From NCBI GenBank assembly GCA_050486205.1, contig JBJHCW010000007.1, positions 124,001 to 188,000 on the forward strand: a stretch of DNA of 64,000 nucleotides, in the 5' to 3' direction. The notes under the pieces are model-generated. The model saw nothing but the letters and a program-made list of their open reading frames with translations. It did not search any database and was not told where the DNA came from. This document shows, one piece after another, positions 43,922 to 52,716 of this stretch (positions are counted from its first letter, which is position 1; each line of letters opens with the position of its first letter). The position numbers and the translations under genes were made by a program. This DNA is from PWQG01 sp050486205. Lineage in GTDB: Bacteria; Pseudomonadota; Gammaproteobacteria; Pseudomonadales; Pseudohongiellaceae.

Positions 43922-44455
43922 ATGAAATCACTTTCGGCGCTACCAATGGTGTGTGTGGGTTTGACGTTGCCACAGCGGGTAGCGGCCATAACCGCCTCGG
44001 GCTCTTTGGTGTTGTCGGCAACGTTTGAATCGGAGCTGGCGGCTGTGATTGATGCGGTCACAATCTACAATCCGATTTCGGTCAGAAAAGATGTGGAGTA
44101 CATGGGAGCGGTGTACAAACAATCAGTGGGGGGGAAGGCGCGATACGGTTACACGGTTGGCATGGGAGAGCCTGGCAAGGACAGCGTCACCGTCAGATTC
44201 AGCTTGCCGGTAAACAGCACACTGCTGGCGTTCTGGCATACCCACGGCGCGGATCACTGGACCCGAAATTATTTTTCGGATGTTGATACACAACTGGCCA
44301 ATAACTGGGGACTGCCCTTTTATCTGGCCACAGCGCAGGGCGAGCTGCGTGTCTTCAGGCCGGGAGATCCGGTGATGGGGCGGCTTCAGGCCCGTCGCCT
44401 GGGGCTCGGAAACCACAGTGGTTATGCATCCGGCCGCTTGATCAGTGCTGTCTGA
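43922..44455 (+). CDS. DUF4329 protein with JAMM-like HxH...SxxD motif
   Basis: A protein of 177 residues with a strong AGGAGGA site. The first 25 residues are weakly hydrophobic and may be a signal. The core FWHTHGADHWTRNYFSDVD gives His106, His108, Ser119 and Asp122. This is the arrangement of JAB/JAMM zinc peptidases except that the loop between second His and Ser is longer (ten residues). DUF4329 is often fused to toxins or Rhs proteins; here it stands alone. It might be a peptidase or deubiquitinase-like hydrolase. It is divergent to the CadC-like regulator (188-base gap). Confidence 0.72.
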   Translation: MKSLSALPMVCVGLTLPQRVAAITASGSLVLSATFESELAAVIDAVTIYNPISVRKDVEYMGAVYKQSVGGKARYGYTVGMGEPGKDSVTVRFSLPVNSTLLAFWHTHGADHWTRNYFSDVDTQLANNWGLPFYLATAQGELRVFRPGDPVMGRLQARRLGLGNHSGYASGRLISAV

Positions 44456-44479
44456 TAATCAGCCGGACTGAGCGGTGCC

Positions 44480-44925
44480 TCAACCAAGGTGCGTGGAATT
44501 CAACGATATATCGGAATCGGCGCAGAAATGCTGCGTCATGAGCGCGGCCCGCTTGCCAAAGAGGGCGTCGGCCTCGTCAAACAGAAGAATCGTGCATTGC
44601 TGCGCAGCTGAATGGAACAGGCGATGCAGGTTCTTCTCGGTTTCGCCGATGTACTTGCTTTCGACTGCAGACAGATCGACGCGCCAGAGCGCTCTCCGCA
44701 GTTGATTGGCGATCACTCAGCGGCCATGCTCGTGCCAGTGCCAGGTTCACCGGCAAAAAGACAGGTGAGGCTCCTGCCTGCGCTGTAATCCTTGCAGATA
44801 ACCCGGAGTGCGGTTATGACGCTCTTGTCTTCGGTCATTCGAACCCTCTCCGTTCTGAGCCATTGTGACGGCTGCTCACCAGTGTAACGGCACGGCGTCA
44901 TCAGGCCAATGACCACGTCCTCCAT
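44480..44925 (-). pseudogene. Broken AAA+ ATPase gene
   Basis: Two adjacent minus frames together encode part of an AAA+ ATPase. The first reads LTCLFAGEPGTGTSMAAE then stops; the next resumes IANQLRRALWRVDLS, then ESKYIGETEKNLHRLF and ILLFDEADALFGKR. The family expects MAAEVIANQL, so loss of one base near 44712 caused the break. Walker A has also changed from GTGKT to GTGTS, and the protein is cut soon after Walker B. It is not functional. A full gene of this type (often in contractile-injection or phage-like clusters) is not in view. Confidence 0.7.
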
Positions 44926-44949
44926 TCACAGCCGGACTTTACGACAGTT

Positions 44950-44971
44950 TTGTCACAAATCGGTCACTTCC
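44950..44971 (+). promoter_or_regulatory. Pho box upstream of the MINPP-like phosphatase
   Basis: TTGTCACAAAT CGGTCACTTCC, two 11-base repeats, agrees at about 16 of 19 positions with the PhoB consensus CTGTCATAAATCTGTCACA. It ends 46 bases before the ATG, as expected for a PhoB-activated promoter. Confidence 0.7.
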
Positions 44972-45017
44972 GTCGCGTACGCTTTTTGCCTCAACTTTCT
45001 GTCACGGAGTGATACAG

Positions 45018-46508
45018 ATGGCACCACAACAATCTTTCAGGCTCGCAGGCCTGTTCCTTGGACTGATGTCCGTCTACGCCTGCAGCCCCGGTGAGCAAGC
45101 GCAGACCGCTGCGCCGCAGGCGGCGTTACCATCACGAGCTGACACAGGCTCGGCCAATCCGGGCCAGACCCTCGCGCCGTGCCCTGGTAATCTGGCCGAT
45201 ATTCCGGGCAGCTGCCTGTTCACCACTACCGGACACTATACCAGCAAGCAGCCCTATGTCCCGCGCCAGACACCTGACACGTACACGTCCGCACCCGAGG
45301 GTTTCGCCATCACTGCTGTGCAACACGCGGCACGTCATGGATCACGGGGGCTGTCCAGCGCGGATGATGATGACCTGATGTACCAGTTGTGGCAGCAGGC
45401 CCGGCAGGAAAATGCGCTGACCCCTCTGGGCGAGCTGCTGGGCCCTGTGCTGGAAGACGTCATGCAGGTGCATGCCGTGCTTGGATATGGCAACACCAGT
45501 CGGCTGGGTGAGATCGAGCATGAGCAGACCGCTGCCCGACTTGTCCAGCGCCACCCCGAACTGTTCGACAGCATCATTGCGAATCAGCAGCGTATAGACA
45601 TCTATCACTCCGGCCGGGCGCGGGCGGAGGAAAGTGGCGTCGCGTTTGCTCGCGGCCTGGTGGACACATTGCCTTCACTCGAAGCATTGATTGACCCCGG
45701 TCTGGCCTCGGTTGACACCCTTTACTTCAACGAAGCCGAAGGTTCAGAGACCTATCAGGAATACAGCGACAATGACCCGCGCATGTTGGCCACCGTCGAG
45801 CGGATCGAAAACCATGCCAACACCCGGGCGATGGCACGCTTGATGCTGGAACAGCTTTTTGCCGCCGATTTTGTGCAGCGCCTGAGCCAGGGTCAGTATC
45901 GCTTTGTAGCGGCCGCAGATCCGGACGATACACTCGAAGACGAACTCGATGCTGCTGACGCCCTGTATGGTCTGTACAGCATCGGTATCGGACTGACCGA
46001 AGAAGCCGACTGGCAATTCGGTCGCTTCATGCACCCGGAGGCACTTGCCTGGTTTGCCTATGTTGATGACGCCGGCTCCTTTTACGACCGTGGCCCCGGA
46101 TTCAACGACGAAGAGGTGACTTACGCTGGTGCCCGTGCGCTGGTCGCGGACATGTTCGAACGCATTGAAGACCATCTGGATGGTAGTCGGCCCTACCCGA
46201 TTACCGCGCGTTTCAGCCATGCCCAGGCCCTGATGCCACTGGCCGCCTTTCTGGGGATTGAAGGCAGCCGGGAAGCGGCAGATCCGGCCGAGCCCTATAC
46301 CTATGACAACAACCCATGGCGCTCGGAGCTGGTATCGCCGATGGGGGCAAACGTGCAGTGGGATGTCTATCGCAACGATGAGGGTGTCACGCTGGTTCGT
46401 ATGTTGCACCACGAAGGGGAAGTACAGTTTGCCCGCAACTGTGAGCCCTGGCAGGACACCGAGGTGTTTTATACCCTGGAAGAGCTGAAACGTTGTTACG
46501 GTTTCTGA
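45018..46508 (+). CDS. MINPP-like histidine acid phosphatase lipoprotein
   Basis: A protein of 496 residues. The ATG at 45018 is eight bases past GGAG. A signal peptide ends in VYAC with Cys22, so it is lipid-anchored. The branch-2 histidine phosphatase site is QHAARHGSRG (Arg106-His107-Gly108), and the proton donor motif is HAQ near His401, as in multiple inositol polyphosphate phosphatases (HAE) rather than the HD of AppA phytases. Expected substrates are phytate and other inositol phosphates outside the cytoplasm. A Pho box lies upstream, so phosphate starvation should induce it. It converges on the TonB receptor gene. Confidence 0.85.
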   Translation: MAPQQSFRLAGLFLGLMSVYACSPGEQAQTAAPQAALPSRADTGSANPGQTLAPCPGNLADIPGSCLFTTTGHYTSKQPYVPRQTPDTYTSAPEGFAITAVQHAARHGSRGLSSADDDDLMYQLWQQARQENALTPLGELLGPVLEDVMQVHAVLGYGNTSRLGEIEHEQTAARLVQRHPELFDSIIANQQRIDIYHSGRARAEESGVAFARGLVDTLPSLEALIDPGLASVDTLYFNEAEGSETYQEYSDNDPRMLATVERIENHANTRAMARLMLEQLFAADFVQRLSQGQYRFVAAADPDDTLEDELDAADALYGLYSIGIGLTEEADWQFGRFMHPEALAWFAYVDDAGSFYDRGPGFNDEEVTYAGARALVADMFERIEDHLDGSRPYPITARFSHAQALMPLAAFLGIEGSREAADPAEPYTYDNNPWRSELVSPMGANVQWDVYRNDEGVTLVRMLHHEGEVQFARNCEPWQDTEVFYTLEELKRCYGF

Positions 46509-46557
46509 AAGCCGGGGAGCCCTGATCCGTCCGGTACCGCTGCGCTTTGCCAAAGCC

Positions 46558-46597
46558 AAAAAAAAGCGCTGTCCGATGCATTACATCGGACAGCGCT
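46558..46597 (-). terminator. Rho-independent terminator after the TonB-dependent receptor
   Basis: A perfect 14-bp stem (46565-46578 with 46584-46597) around a five-base loop, followed on the minus strand by about eight T (46564-46558). On the plus strand it has no T-run, but the stem may also protect the phosphatase mRNA end. Confidence 0.93.
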
Positions 46598-46617
46598 GGT
46601 TCCAGCAAGCCTGTATG

Positions 46618-49452
46618 TCAGAAGTTGACCCTGACGCCCGCCTGCCAGGCACGACCGAATTGTTCATGCTCGTACACACGGGTGCGCTCACCCTGGAAAC
46701 GTACGGCCTTGGTATCGGTCAGGTTGTTGGCTTCAACAAACGTGGTGACGTTGTCAGTCACACGGAAGCTGGCGGTCAGGTCCAGCGTTGAACGGGCATC
46801 CCAGAAGACATTCAGGCCAGGATCAGACGTATTGAACGAATCAATGTAGTCCGATCGATAGTTGTAGGCCAACTGGGTGCTCAGCCGGTCAGTGTCATAC
46901 TGCAGCGCGGCGTTGTAGGTGTGTCTGCTTGTGCCGGCCAATTCGGTTTTTCCGATACCAAAGGGTAACTCGGCACTTGAGCGTGTATGGGTGTAGTTGG
47001 TTATGAAACCCAGTCCACTCCACAGGCCGGGCAGGAAGTCCAGTCCCTGCTGCCAGTTCAGCTCAAAGCCGCGGATGCTGCCACTGCTGCCGTTTTCCGG
47101 ACGCACCATGTCAAAGCCGTCGAACTGACCACCCACAAAGGTGCTGCGTGATTTGAAAATCGGATCGCTCAGGTCCTTGTAGAAAAGTCCTGCCGATATC
47201 AGGCCCATGGGCTCAATATAATACTCAGCCATCAGGTCGAAATTATGTGAGTACGTGGGCTTGAGTCGGGTATTACCGATATCGACCGAGCCTCTGCCCG
47301 TGGATCGGTCTTCGATGATGAAGTAGGGCACCAGGTCTTCAAAGTTGGGCCGACTCAGCGCAGTGCTGTAGGACGCGCGCAGAATCACACCATTTTCCAG
47401 CTCGTGCCGAAGATGTGCACTGGGGAAAAGTTTGGTGTAGCTGTTGCTTTCACGTACCTCGGTGGCCTGCTCGGTCTCGTCATCAAACTCGTTTGCCGTG
47501 CCTGAGTTACTGGTGCGCTCGGCGCGCAGGCCCCACAACAAACGGGTATCTGACCACTCCAGGGTCTGCATACCATAAACAGCGTAGGTGTCTTCGGTCG
47601 CCTTGTAGTCAGAGGTGATGGAGGCGGCAACACGCGGCAGATAATCTTCGTCTTCCAGAACGCCGCTGTACAGGTCTACAAAGTTGCGAACGAATTTTGG
47701 TCCATTATTGTAGAACCCACCAAACGGCGTTGATTGTCTGTCGATGGCGATCTGCGCGAACGAGGGCGCGTTGTTGCCGTCGCCGTTGCGCATACGGTCT
47801 TCATCACTGAACTTCTCTTTCAGGCGTCCTTTCAGACCAAACTGCATGGTGGCGTACACATCACCGTACTGAGCCGGTATTCTGGCGTCAGTGCTGAATG
47901 CCAGTTCCTTGTCTTCTGATTCACCAAAACGCCGTTCATAACGTCGGAAGTTGTAGTCCGCAGCCGGGAAGTTGAAGTCTTCGCGGACTACGGCACCCGA
48001 AGCGTCCAGAATCTGGAAAAGTGGCAGATCGGGATTGCTGAAATCGTATGCCATTGCCGGACGGGTGCGCTCGCGATAGATCAGGTAGTCTCTGTCCGGG
48101 TACTTCTGTGACGCAGTGGAGTAGGCCAGTGAATAGTCCAGCTCGACAGCGTCAAACAGTGTGCTGCCGCCCAGTTGAGTGGAGTTGATCCGGTTTACAA
48201 ACGTACGGTGACGAAGCTCGTTGTCGAATGTGGCACGCCCTGCCACACCGGAAGTCGAATTGGACTCAGGCGTGTGACGCTCCCAGGTGATACCAATGGT
48301 GTCACGGAATTCGTTGTCTTCGAAGCGCGAGTAGTTGTGTGACAGGAAAACGTGGCTGGTGTCTGACGGGCGCATGTCAAAGCGTGCGCTCAGGCCACTG
48401 CGGATGCGCTTGACCTCGTAGTCCTTGAACTCGGTTTCTTCCACCAGGAAAACACCATCAGCGCGCTGGAACCAGGAGTGTTCAACATTGTCGGTGACAC
48501 GATTGGTTTCACTGTGATTGGCGGAAAACAGGAAGCCCATGTTCTGATTGCTGCCGAATCGGTCGCCATAGGTGATGCCGGCGCGATAGGCATCGCCGCC
48601 ACCTTTCTGATTACGACCGCTGGAGACGTTGCCACGCAGTACCCGGCCACGTGCATCCAGCGCGCCCTGGGTCACGATATTGATGTTACCGGCGATAGCG
48701 TCGGCGTCCATGGAAGGGGTGATGGCCTTGGTCAGCTCCAGTGCCGAAATCACGTCAGCCGGAATGGTGTCCAGGTCAATGGCGCGCGTGCTGCCATCGG
48801 GGCTTGGCAATACCACCCCGTCAATGGACACGTTGGCATACTCAAGCGGTGCACCGCGGACGTTGACATATTTTCCTTCGCCCTGGTCACGCTGAATGGA
48901 TGCACCCGGCATACGCTGCATGGCTTCAGCCACGTTATTGTCCGGGAAGCGGCCCAGATAATCAGCTGACACTACTGATTTGATGTTGTCCGCAGCACGT
49001 TGTGAGTTCAGCGCGCGCATCTGGCCATCACGCACGCCCAGCACCAGCATGCTCTCGATATTCTGCTCAGCGCTGAGCGGGCGCAGCGTTATGCTCAGCT
49101 CCTGACCAGCGCTTGCAGACACCACGGCTGAGGTGTTGACCGGCTCGTAACCCAGGTAGGACACACTGACCTGATAGGTGCCTGCCGCCAGTCCCTCAAG
49201 CCTGAAGCGCCCCTGACGGTCAGTGGCCACCTCGCGATTCAGGCCATCAACCCGGATCAGGGCGCCCTGCACGTAGCGACCCAGGTGGTCTTCGACCTGG
49301 CCACGCACAGCGGGGGAGTTGATTGATTGTGCTTGCGTTACACCCGAGACAGCTGCCTGTGCTACAGCGTCATGCGGGGCAATGGCCAAGCCGCCAAGCA
49401 CAGCGGTAATCGCTACAGCCAGCAGGTTCTTTCTGCTTATACAAGGTGTCAT
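46618..49452 (-). CDS. TonB-dependent receptor, phosphate-regulated
   Basis: A protein of 944 residues. The ATG at 49452 is eight bases past GGAG; the ATG at 49458 is too close. After the signal peptide (to AVAQA) comes a carboxypeptidase-regulatory-like domain (VRGQVEDHLGRYVQGALIRVDG), then the plug (NIKSVVSADYLGRFPDNNVAEAMQRMPG, VNVRGAPLEYANVSIDG) and a large barrel ending VRVNF. It belongs to the Xanthomonas/Caulobacter-type receptors. A Pho box lies ahead and two phosphatase genes flank it, so it probably imports a phosphate ester or its product, for example inositol phosphates. The substrate is inferred. Confidence 0.9.
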   Translation of the reverse strand: MTPCISRKNLLAVAITAVLGGLAIAPHDAVAQAAVSGVTQAQSINSPAVRGQVEDHLGRYVQGALIRVDGLNREVATDRQGRFRLEGLAAGTYQVSVSYLGYEPVNTSAVVSASAGQELSITLRPLSAEQNIESMLVLGVRDGQMRALNSQRAADNIKSVVSADYLGRFPDNNVAEAMQRMPGASIQRDQGEGKYVNVRGAPLEYANVSIDGVVLPSPDGSTRAIDLDTIPADVISALELTKAITPSMDADAIAGNINIVTQGALDARGRVLRGNVSSGRNQKGGGDAYRAGITYGDRFGSNQNMGFLFSANHSETNRVTDNVEHSWFQRADGVFLVEETEFKDYEVKRIRSGLSARFDMRPSDTSHVFLSHNYSRFEDNEFRDTIGITWERHTPESNSTSGVAGRATFDNELRHRTFVNRINSTQLGGSTLFDAVELDYSLAYSTASQKYPDRDYLIYRERTRPAMAYDFSNPDLPLFQILDASGAVVREDFNFPAADYNFRRYERRFGESEDKELAFSTDARIPAQYGDVYATMQFGLKGRLKEKFSDEDRMRNGDGNNAPSFAQIAIDRQSTPFGGFYNNGPKFVRNFVDLYSGVLEDEDYLPRVAASITSDYKATEDTYAVYGMQTLEWSDTRLLWGLRAERTSNSGTANEFDDETEQATEVRESNSYTKLFPSAHLRHELENGVILRASYSTALSRPNFEDLVPYFIIEDRSTGRGSVDIGNTRLKPTYSHNFDLMAEYYIEPMGLISAGLFYKDLSDPIFKSRSTFVGGQFDGFDMVRPENGSSGSIRGFELNWQQGLDFLPGLWSGLGFITNYTHTRSSAELPFGIGKTELAGTSRHTYNAALQYDTDRLSTQLAYNYRSDYIDSFNTSDPGLNVFWDARSTLDLTASFRVTDNVTTFVEANNLTDTKAVRFQGERTRVYEHEQFGRAWQAGVRVNF

Positions 49453-49553
49453 GCTCATGTCTCCGTACGCGACTTCGCGTGTGTCGTAGTGGTGATGTTG
49501 CGGAATTCTGTTCGTGCATACAGTAGGCCCGCTTTGTGACAGAGATAAGTCGT

Positions 49554-49575
49554 GACGTTGACATATTTATGACAT
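49554..49575 (-). promoter_or_regulatory. Pho box upstream of the TonB-dependent receptor
   Basis: On the minus strand ATGTCATAAAT ATGTCAACGTC forms two 11-base direct repeats. The TGTCATAAATATGTCA core differs from the PhoB consensus at only one base. It lies about 100 bases ahead of the receptor's ATG in the shared gap with the alkaline phosphatase gene. Confidence 0.8.
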
Positions 49576-49640
49576 TTACATGATTGACAAACGTCATCGA
49601 GCGGGTGCAGTTGATGACGTGGCGGGAGGTACAAAAACGA

Positions 49641-49662
49641 CTGTCACAAGTTCTTGACAAAA
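49641..49662 (+). promoter_or_regulatory. Possible Pho half-site and -35 region of the alkaline phosphatase gene
   Basis: CTGTCACAAG at 49641-49650 is a good half Pho box, but the next 11 bases (TTCTTGACAA) fit poorly. TTGACA at 49654-49659 could be a -35 element; no good -10 follows. It is a weak candidate for control of the plus-strand gene. Confidence 0.3.
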
Positions 49663-49720
49663 CTGTGGTAGAAGCAATCACACAATTGAATCCACAGACA
49701 CCTTGTGAACCGGAGGCTTG

Positions 49721-51295
49721 ATGTCCGCTAACCGTCATCGTCAGAACTTTCGACTTTCCTGTTTAATCCAGCTTTTCATGGTCCTGCTCTACTCTGGCGC
49801 TGCAGCTGCGCAAACCGTATTTCCCGCACCAGAGAACGAATCCGCCGACATGTGGTACGAATCCGGGCAGGCTGAGTTGCAACGAGCGCTCACAGTGACG
49901 CCGAATACGAACCAGGCCAGAAACGTCATTCTGATTATCGGCGACGGAATGGGCATTTCGACAATCACCGCAGCACGCATACTTGATGGCCAGAAAAAAG
50001 GCAGTGCTGGGGAGGAGAATTTTTTGTCTTTCGAACAGTTTCCCGGCATGGCTCTGGCCAAGACCTACAATACCAATCAGCAAACGTCTGATTCCGCTGG
50101 CACCATGACCGCCATGATGAGCGGCATAAAGACCCGTGCGGGCGTGATCGGCGTCAACCAGAATGTCGATCGCGCGGACTGCGCATCATCCATTGGCAAC
50201 GAAGTGCCGACCTTGCTGCAGCAGGCTGCCAGTCGTGGAATGGCGACCGGTATTGTCACCAATACCCGCATCACTCACGCAACGCCCGCAGCCACCTTCG
50301 CTCATAGCCCGGAACGCAACTGGGAAAGTGATGCCGATATGCCGCCTGAAGCGATTGCCCAGGGCTGCAGGGACATTGCTGCACAAATGATTGAATTTGA
50401 CTATGGTTCTGGAATCAATGTGGCACTGGGCGGTGGCTTGTCCGCGTTTTTGCCTGAGGCGCAAGCCGACCCGTTGACAGGGGCCAGCGGTTCACGGCGC
50501 GATGGAAGGGATCTTACCCGGGAGTGGCAAGCGCGTTATGACAACAGTGCCTTTGTGTGGGACGCATCACAACTGAGAAACATCGACACCGGAGCAACCC
50601 GACATTTATTGGGTCTGTTCAATCGTTCTCACTTGAGCTACCGGGTTGACCGCGACACTCCCGATGCCGAAGAACCCAGTTTGCCACTGATGACGGAAAT
50701 TGCCATCCGACTGTTACAGGAACAGGACACAGGCTACTTTCTGATGATCGAGAGCGGCCGCATTGACCATGCTCATCACGCCGGCAATGCCTATCGTGCG
50801 CTTGATGACACCCGCGAGCTTTCCGAGGCCGTGCAGACTGCCCTGGATCTTACCAGCGATGACGACACCCTGATTATCGTAACCGCAGACCACAGCCATA
50901 CCTTGACCATTGCTGGCTATCCTACACGAGGCAATTCGATACTTGACACGGTAGTGGTCAACAACGCTGCCGGGCATGCTCACGACCATCCGTATCTGGC
51001 TGCAGACAATCAACCCTACACCACGCTGGGATATCGGAACGGGCTGGGTTTTGCCGAGAATGCTGGCGGGGACACAAGGTACGCTCTGCCAGGTAACCCT
51101 GGTCGACAGGATCTCAGCAGTGTTGATACCACTCACATGAACTTCCATCAGGAAGCGTTGGTGCCGCTGGAATCAGAGACCCACGCTGGTGAAGATGTAC
51201 CAATCTATGCCAAGGGACCGTGGTCTCATCTGTTCCACACCACTCACGAGCAGCATTACGTTTACCACGTCATGCGTCATGCGCTGGGATGGTGA
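49721..51295 (+). CDS. PhoA-type alkaline phosphatase
   Basis: A protein of 524 residues. The ATG at 49721 has GGAGG upstream. A signal peptide ends at AAAAQ near 31. Metal site 1 starts IIGDGMG; the nucleophile is in TSDSAGTMTA (Asp124-Ser125-Ala126); ESGRIDHAHH, TADHSHT and SETHAGEDVPIYAKGP complete the zinc and magnesium ligands. It is a periplasmic or surface phosphomonoesterase that frees phosphate from organic esters. Divergent to the TonB receptor, with which it shares a 268-base regulatory gap. Length is nearer the marine forms than E. coli PhoA (471). Confidence 0.93.
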   Translation: MSANRHRQNFRLSCLIQLFMVLLYSGAAAAQTVFPAPENESADMWYESGQAELQRALTVTPNTNQARNVILIIGDGMGISTITAARILDGQKKGSAGEENFLSFEQFPGMALAKTYNTNQQTSDSAGTMTAMMSGIKTRAGVIGVNQNVDRADCASSIGNEVPTLLQQAASRGMATGIVTNTRITHATPAATFAHSPERNWESDADMPPEAIAQGCRDIAAQMIEFDYGSGINVALGGGLSAFLPEAQADPLTGASGSRRDGRDLTREWQARYDNSAFVWDASQLRNIDTGATRHLLGLFNRSHLSYRVDRDTPDAEEPSLPLMTEIAIRLLQEQDTGYFLMIESGRIDHAHHAGNAYRALDDTRELSEAVQTALDLTSDDDTLIIVTADHSHTLTIAGYPTRGNSILDTVVVNNAAGHAHDHPYLAADNQPYTTLGYRNGLGFAENAGGDTRYALPGNPGRQDLSSVDTTHMNFHQEALVPLESETHAGEDVPIYAKGPWSHLFHTTHEQHYVYHVMRHALGW

Positions 51296-51346
51296 ATGCG
51301 CGTAAATGTCTCGATAGGGAGCAGTGTTACAATGGCGATCATTCAG

Positions 51347-52141
51347 TCAGCTCCTTAAGCGCACGTGATCGAACACCAGGGCATCCATGGCCAGCACATC
51401 ATAGGTCATTCCGCCCTCCAGAATGCGCGCGCCAACACTCTCGCCGGCAGCACCTGCCGCAACTACCAGCGGCCAGTAATGCTCGGCTGTAGGATGAGCC
51501 CGGCGTGCGTGCGGTGCTTCATGCAGCGCATTGCGTAACTTTTCAGTGTCACCCTGCCGTGCGGCATCACGCACCCATTGACTGAATTCCCCGGCGTAGG
51601 CGCGGTCGTCCGTGCCACCCAGGGCGTCACGCAGATTGTGAGTCAGGCTGCCCGAGCCAATGATCAGCACACCGCGCGCGGACAGTGGCGCCAGCGCCTG
51701 TCCATAGTTGAATGCCCGGTCGCCATCCAGAGTGGAAGGAAGGGATAACTGTACCACTGGAACGTCAGCTTCGGGGTAGAGGTGCAGCAGGGGAACCCAG
51801 GCACCATGGTCGAACCCGCGGGCGGGGTCCGCCGCGCTTGTGTGCCAACCGGCGTCGCGCAGAACTGCTACCACCTCTGTTGCCAGTGATGGGGCACCCG
51901 GCGCGGCGTAGTGAATATTGTAAAGCGCCGGATCGAAGCCGCGGAAATCATGGATGGTTTCCGGTTGTGCACTGGATGTGACCCGTGGGTTCCCGGTCAT
52001 CCAGTGTGGGGAGATCACCACCACGGCCTGGGGCCGGGGCAGTGATCGGGCCAGATCCCTGAGTTGTGGTCCAAGGCGGCCGGGCTTTATGGCAAAGTCC
52101 GGTGCGCCGTGGGAAATGAAAAGTACGGGCATGGCAGTCAT
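51347..52141 (-). CDS. DODA-type extradiol dioxygenase (LigB superfamily, YgiD-like)
   Basis: A protein of 264 residues. The ATG at 52141 has CGGAG upstream. Metal ligands show in VLFISHGAPDFA (His11), VVISPHWMTG (second His) and the late HARRAHPTAEHYWPLVVA, as in 4,5-DOPA dioxygenase and E. coli YgiD zinc enzymes. ARGVLIIGSGSLTHNLRD is also conserved. It cleaves catechol-type rings. The doxX gene lies 31 bases upstream in the same direction, and a LysR gene is divergent, forming a common quinone/catechol-response unit. Confidence 0.93.
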   Translation of the reverse strand: MTAMPVLFISHGAPDFAIKPGRLGPQLRDLARSLPRPQAVVVISPHWMTGNPRVTSSAQPETIHDFRGFDPALYNIHYAAPGAPSLATEVVAVLRDAGWHTSAADPARGFDHGAWVPLLHLYPEADVPVVQLSLPSTLDGDRAFNYGQALAPLSARGVLIIGSGSLTHNLRDALGGTDDRAYAGEFSQWVRDAARQGDTEKLRNALHEAPHARRAHPTAEHYWPLVVAAGAAGESVGARILEGGMTYDVLAMDALVFDHVRLRS

Positions 52142-52172
52142 GTCAGTTCTCCGGGAAGTCGCAAAGGCACGT

Positions 52173-52613
52173 TCAGCGTTGGGCCAAATGCTGATCCACT
52201 GACAGTTTACCCGCACCGCTGATCAGCAGGGCCACCGATACGGCCAGCAATGTCAGGGCAAACTCATACCCGTTGTTGGCCATGAACAGACCGTGCTCGA
52301 AGTGTACGGCGAAAATCGCCACGAGCATGGTCACGGCCAGTGTCAATGCTGCCGGGCGAACCAGCACGCCCGCTATCAGGGCGAGGCCGCCAAAGAACTC
52401 GGCACCACCAGCCAGCAGGGCCATCACCATGCCAGGTTGCAGACCGATGGAGGCCATCCATTGGGCGGTACCTTCCAGGCCACCGCCGCCGAACCAGCCG
52501 AAGAGTTTCTGAGCGCCGTGAGCGGCAAAAATGATACCCACCGGAATGCGCAGCGCAAGTGCGCCCCATCCGGCATCTGTGTTAAGGACATTCCTGAGTG
52601 CTGCTGTATTCAT
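52173..52613 (-). CDS. DoxX-family membrane protein
   Basis: A protein of 146 residues. The ATG at 52613 has AGGAGAG upstream. Four membrane segments; RIPVGIIFAAHGAQKLFGWFGGGG and the EFFGGLALIAGVLVRPAAL segment are standard DoxX features. Related small proteins are tied to oxidative or thiol stress and quinone handling. It is the first gene of the doxX-dioxygenase pair, opposite a LysR regulator. Confidence 0.92.
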   Translation of the reverse strand: MNTAALRNVLNTDAGWGALALRIPVGIIFAAHGAQKLFGWFGGGGLEGTAQWMASIGLQPGMVMALLAGGAEFFGGLALIAGVLVRPAALTLAVTMLVAIFAVHFEHGLFMANNGYEFALTLLAVSVALLISGAGKLSVDQHLAQR

Positions 52614-52716
52614 GGTGCTCTCCTGTAAAGGGGTAATGGACAGTGTGCAGTATGAGTATTGTGATAAAAGAGATAAATAGGGTATAAAGCAATAAACTGT
52701 TGCATGAAAAGTAATA

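Noticed and set aside
46565..46597. 14-bp palindrome as a possible operator
   Set aside because: The T-run on the minus strand and its place after the receptor stop make it a terminator.
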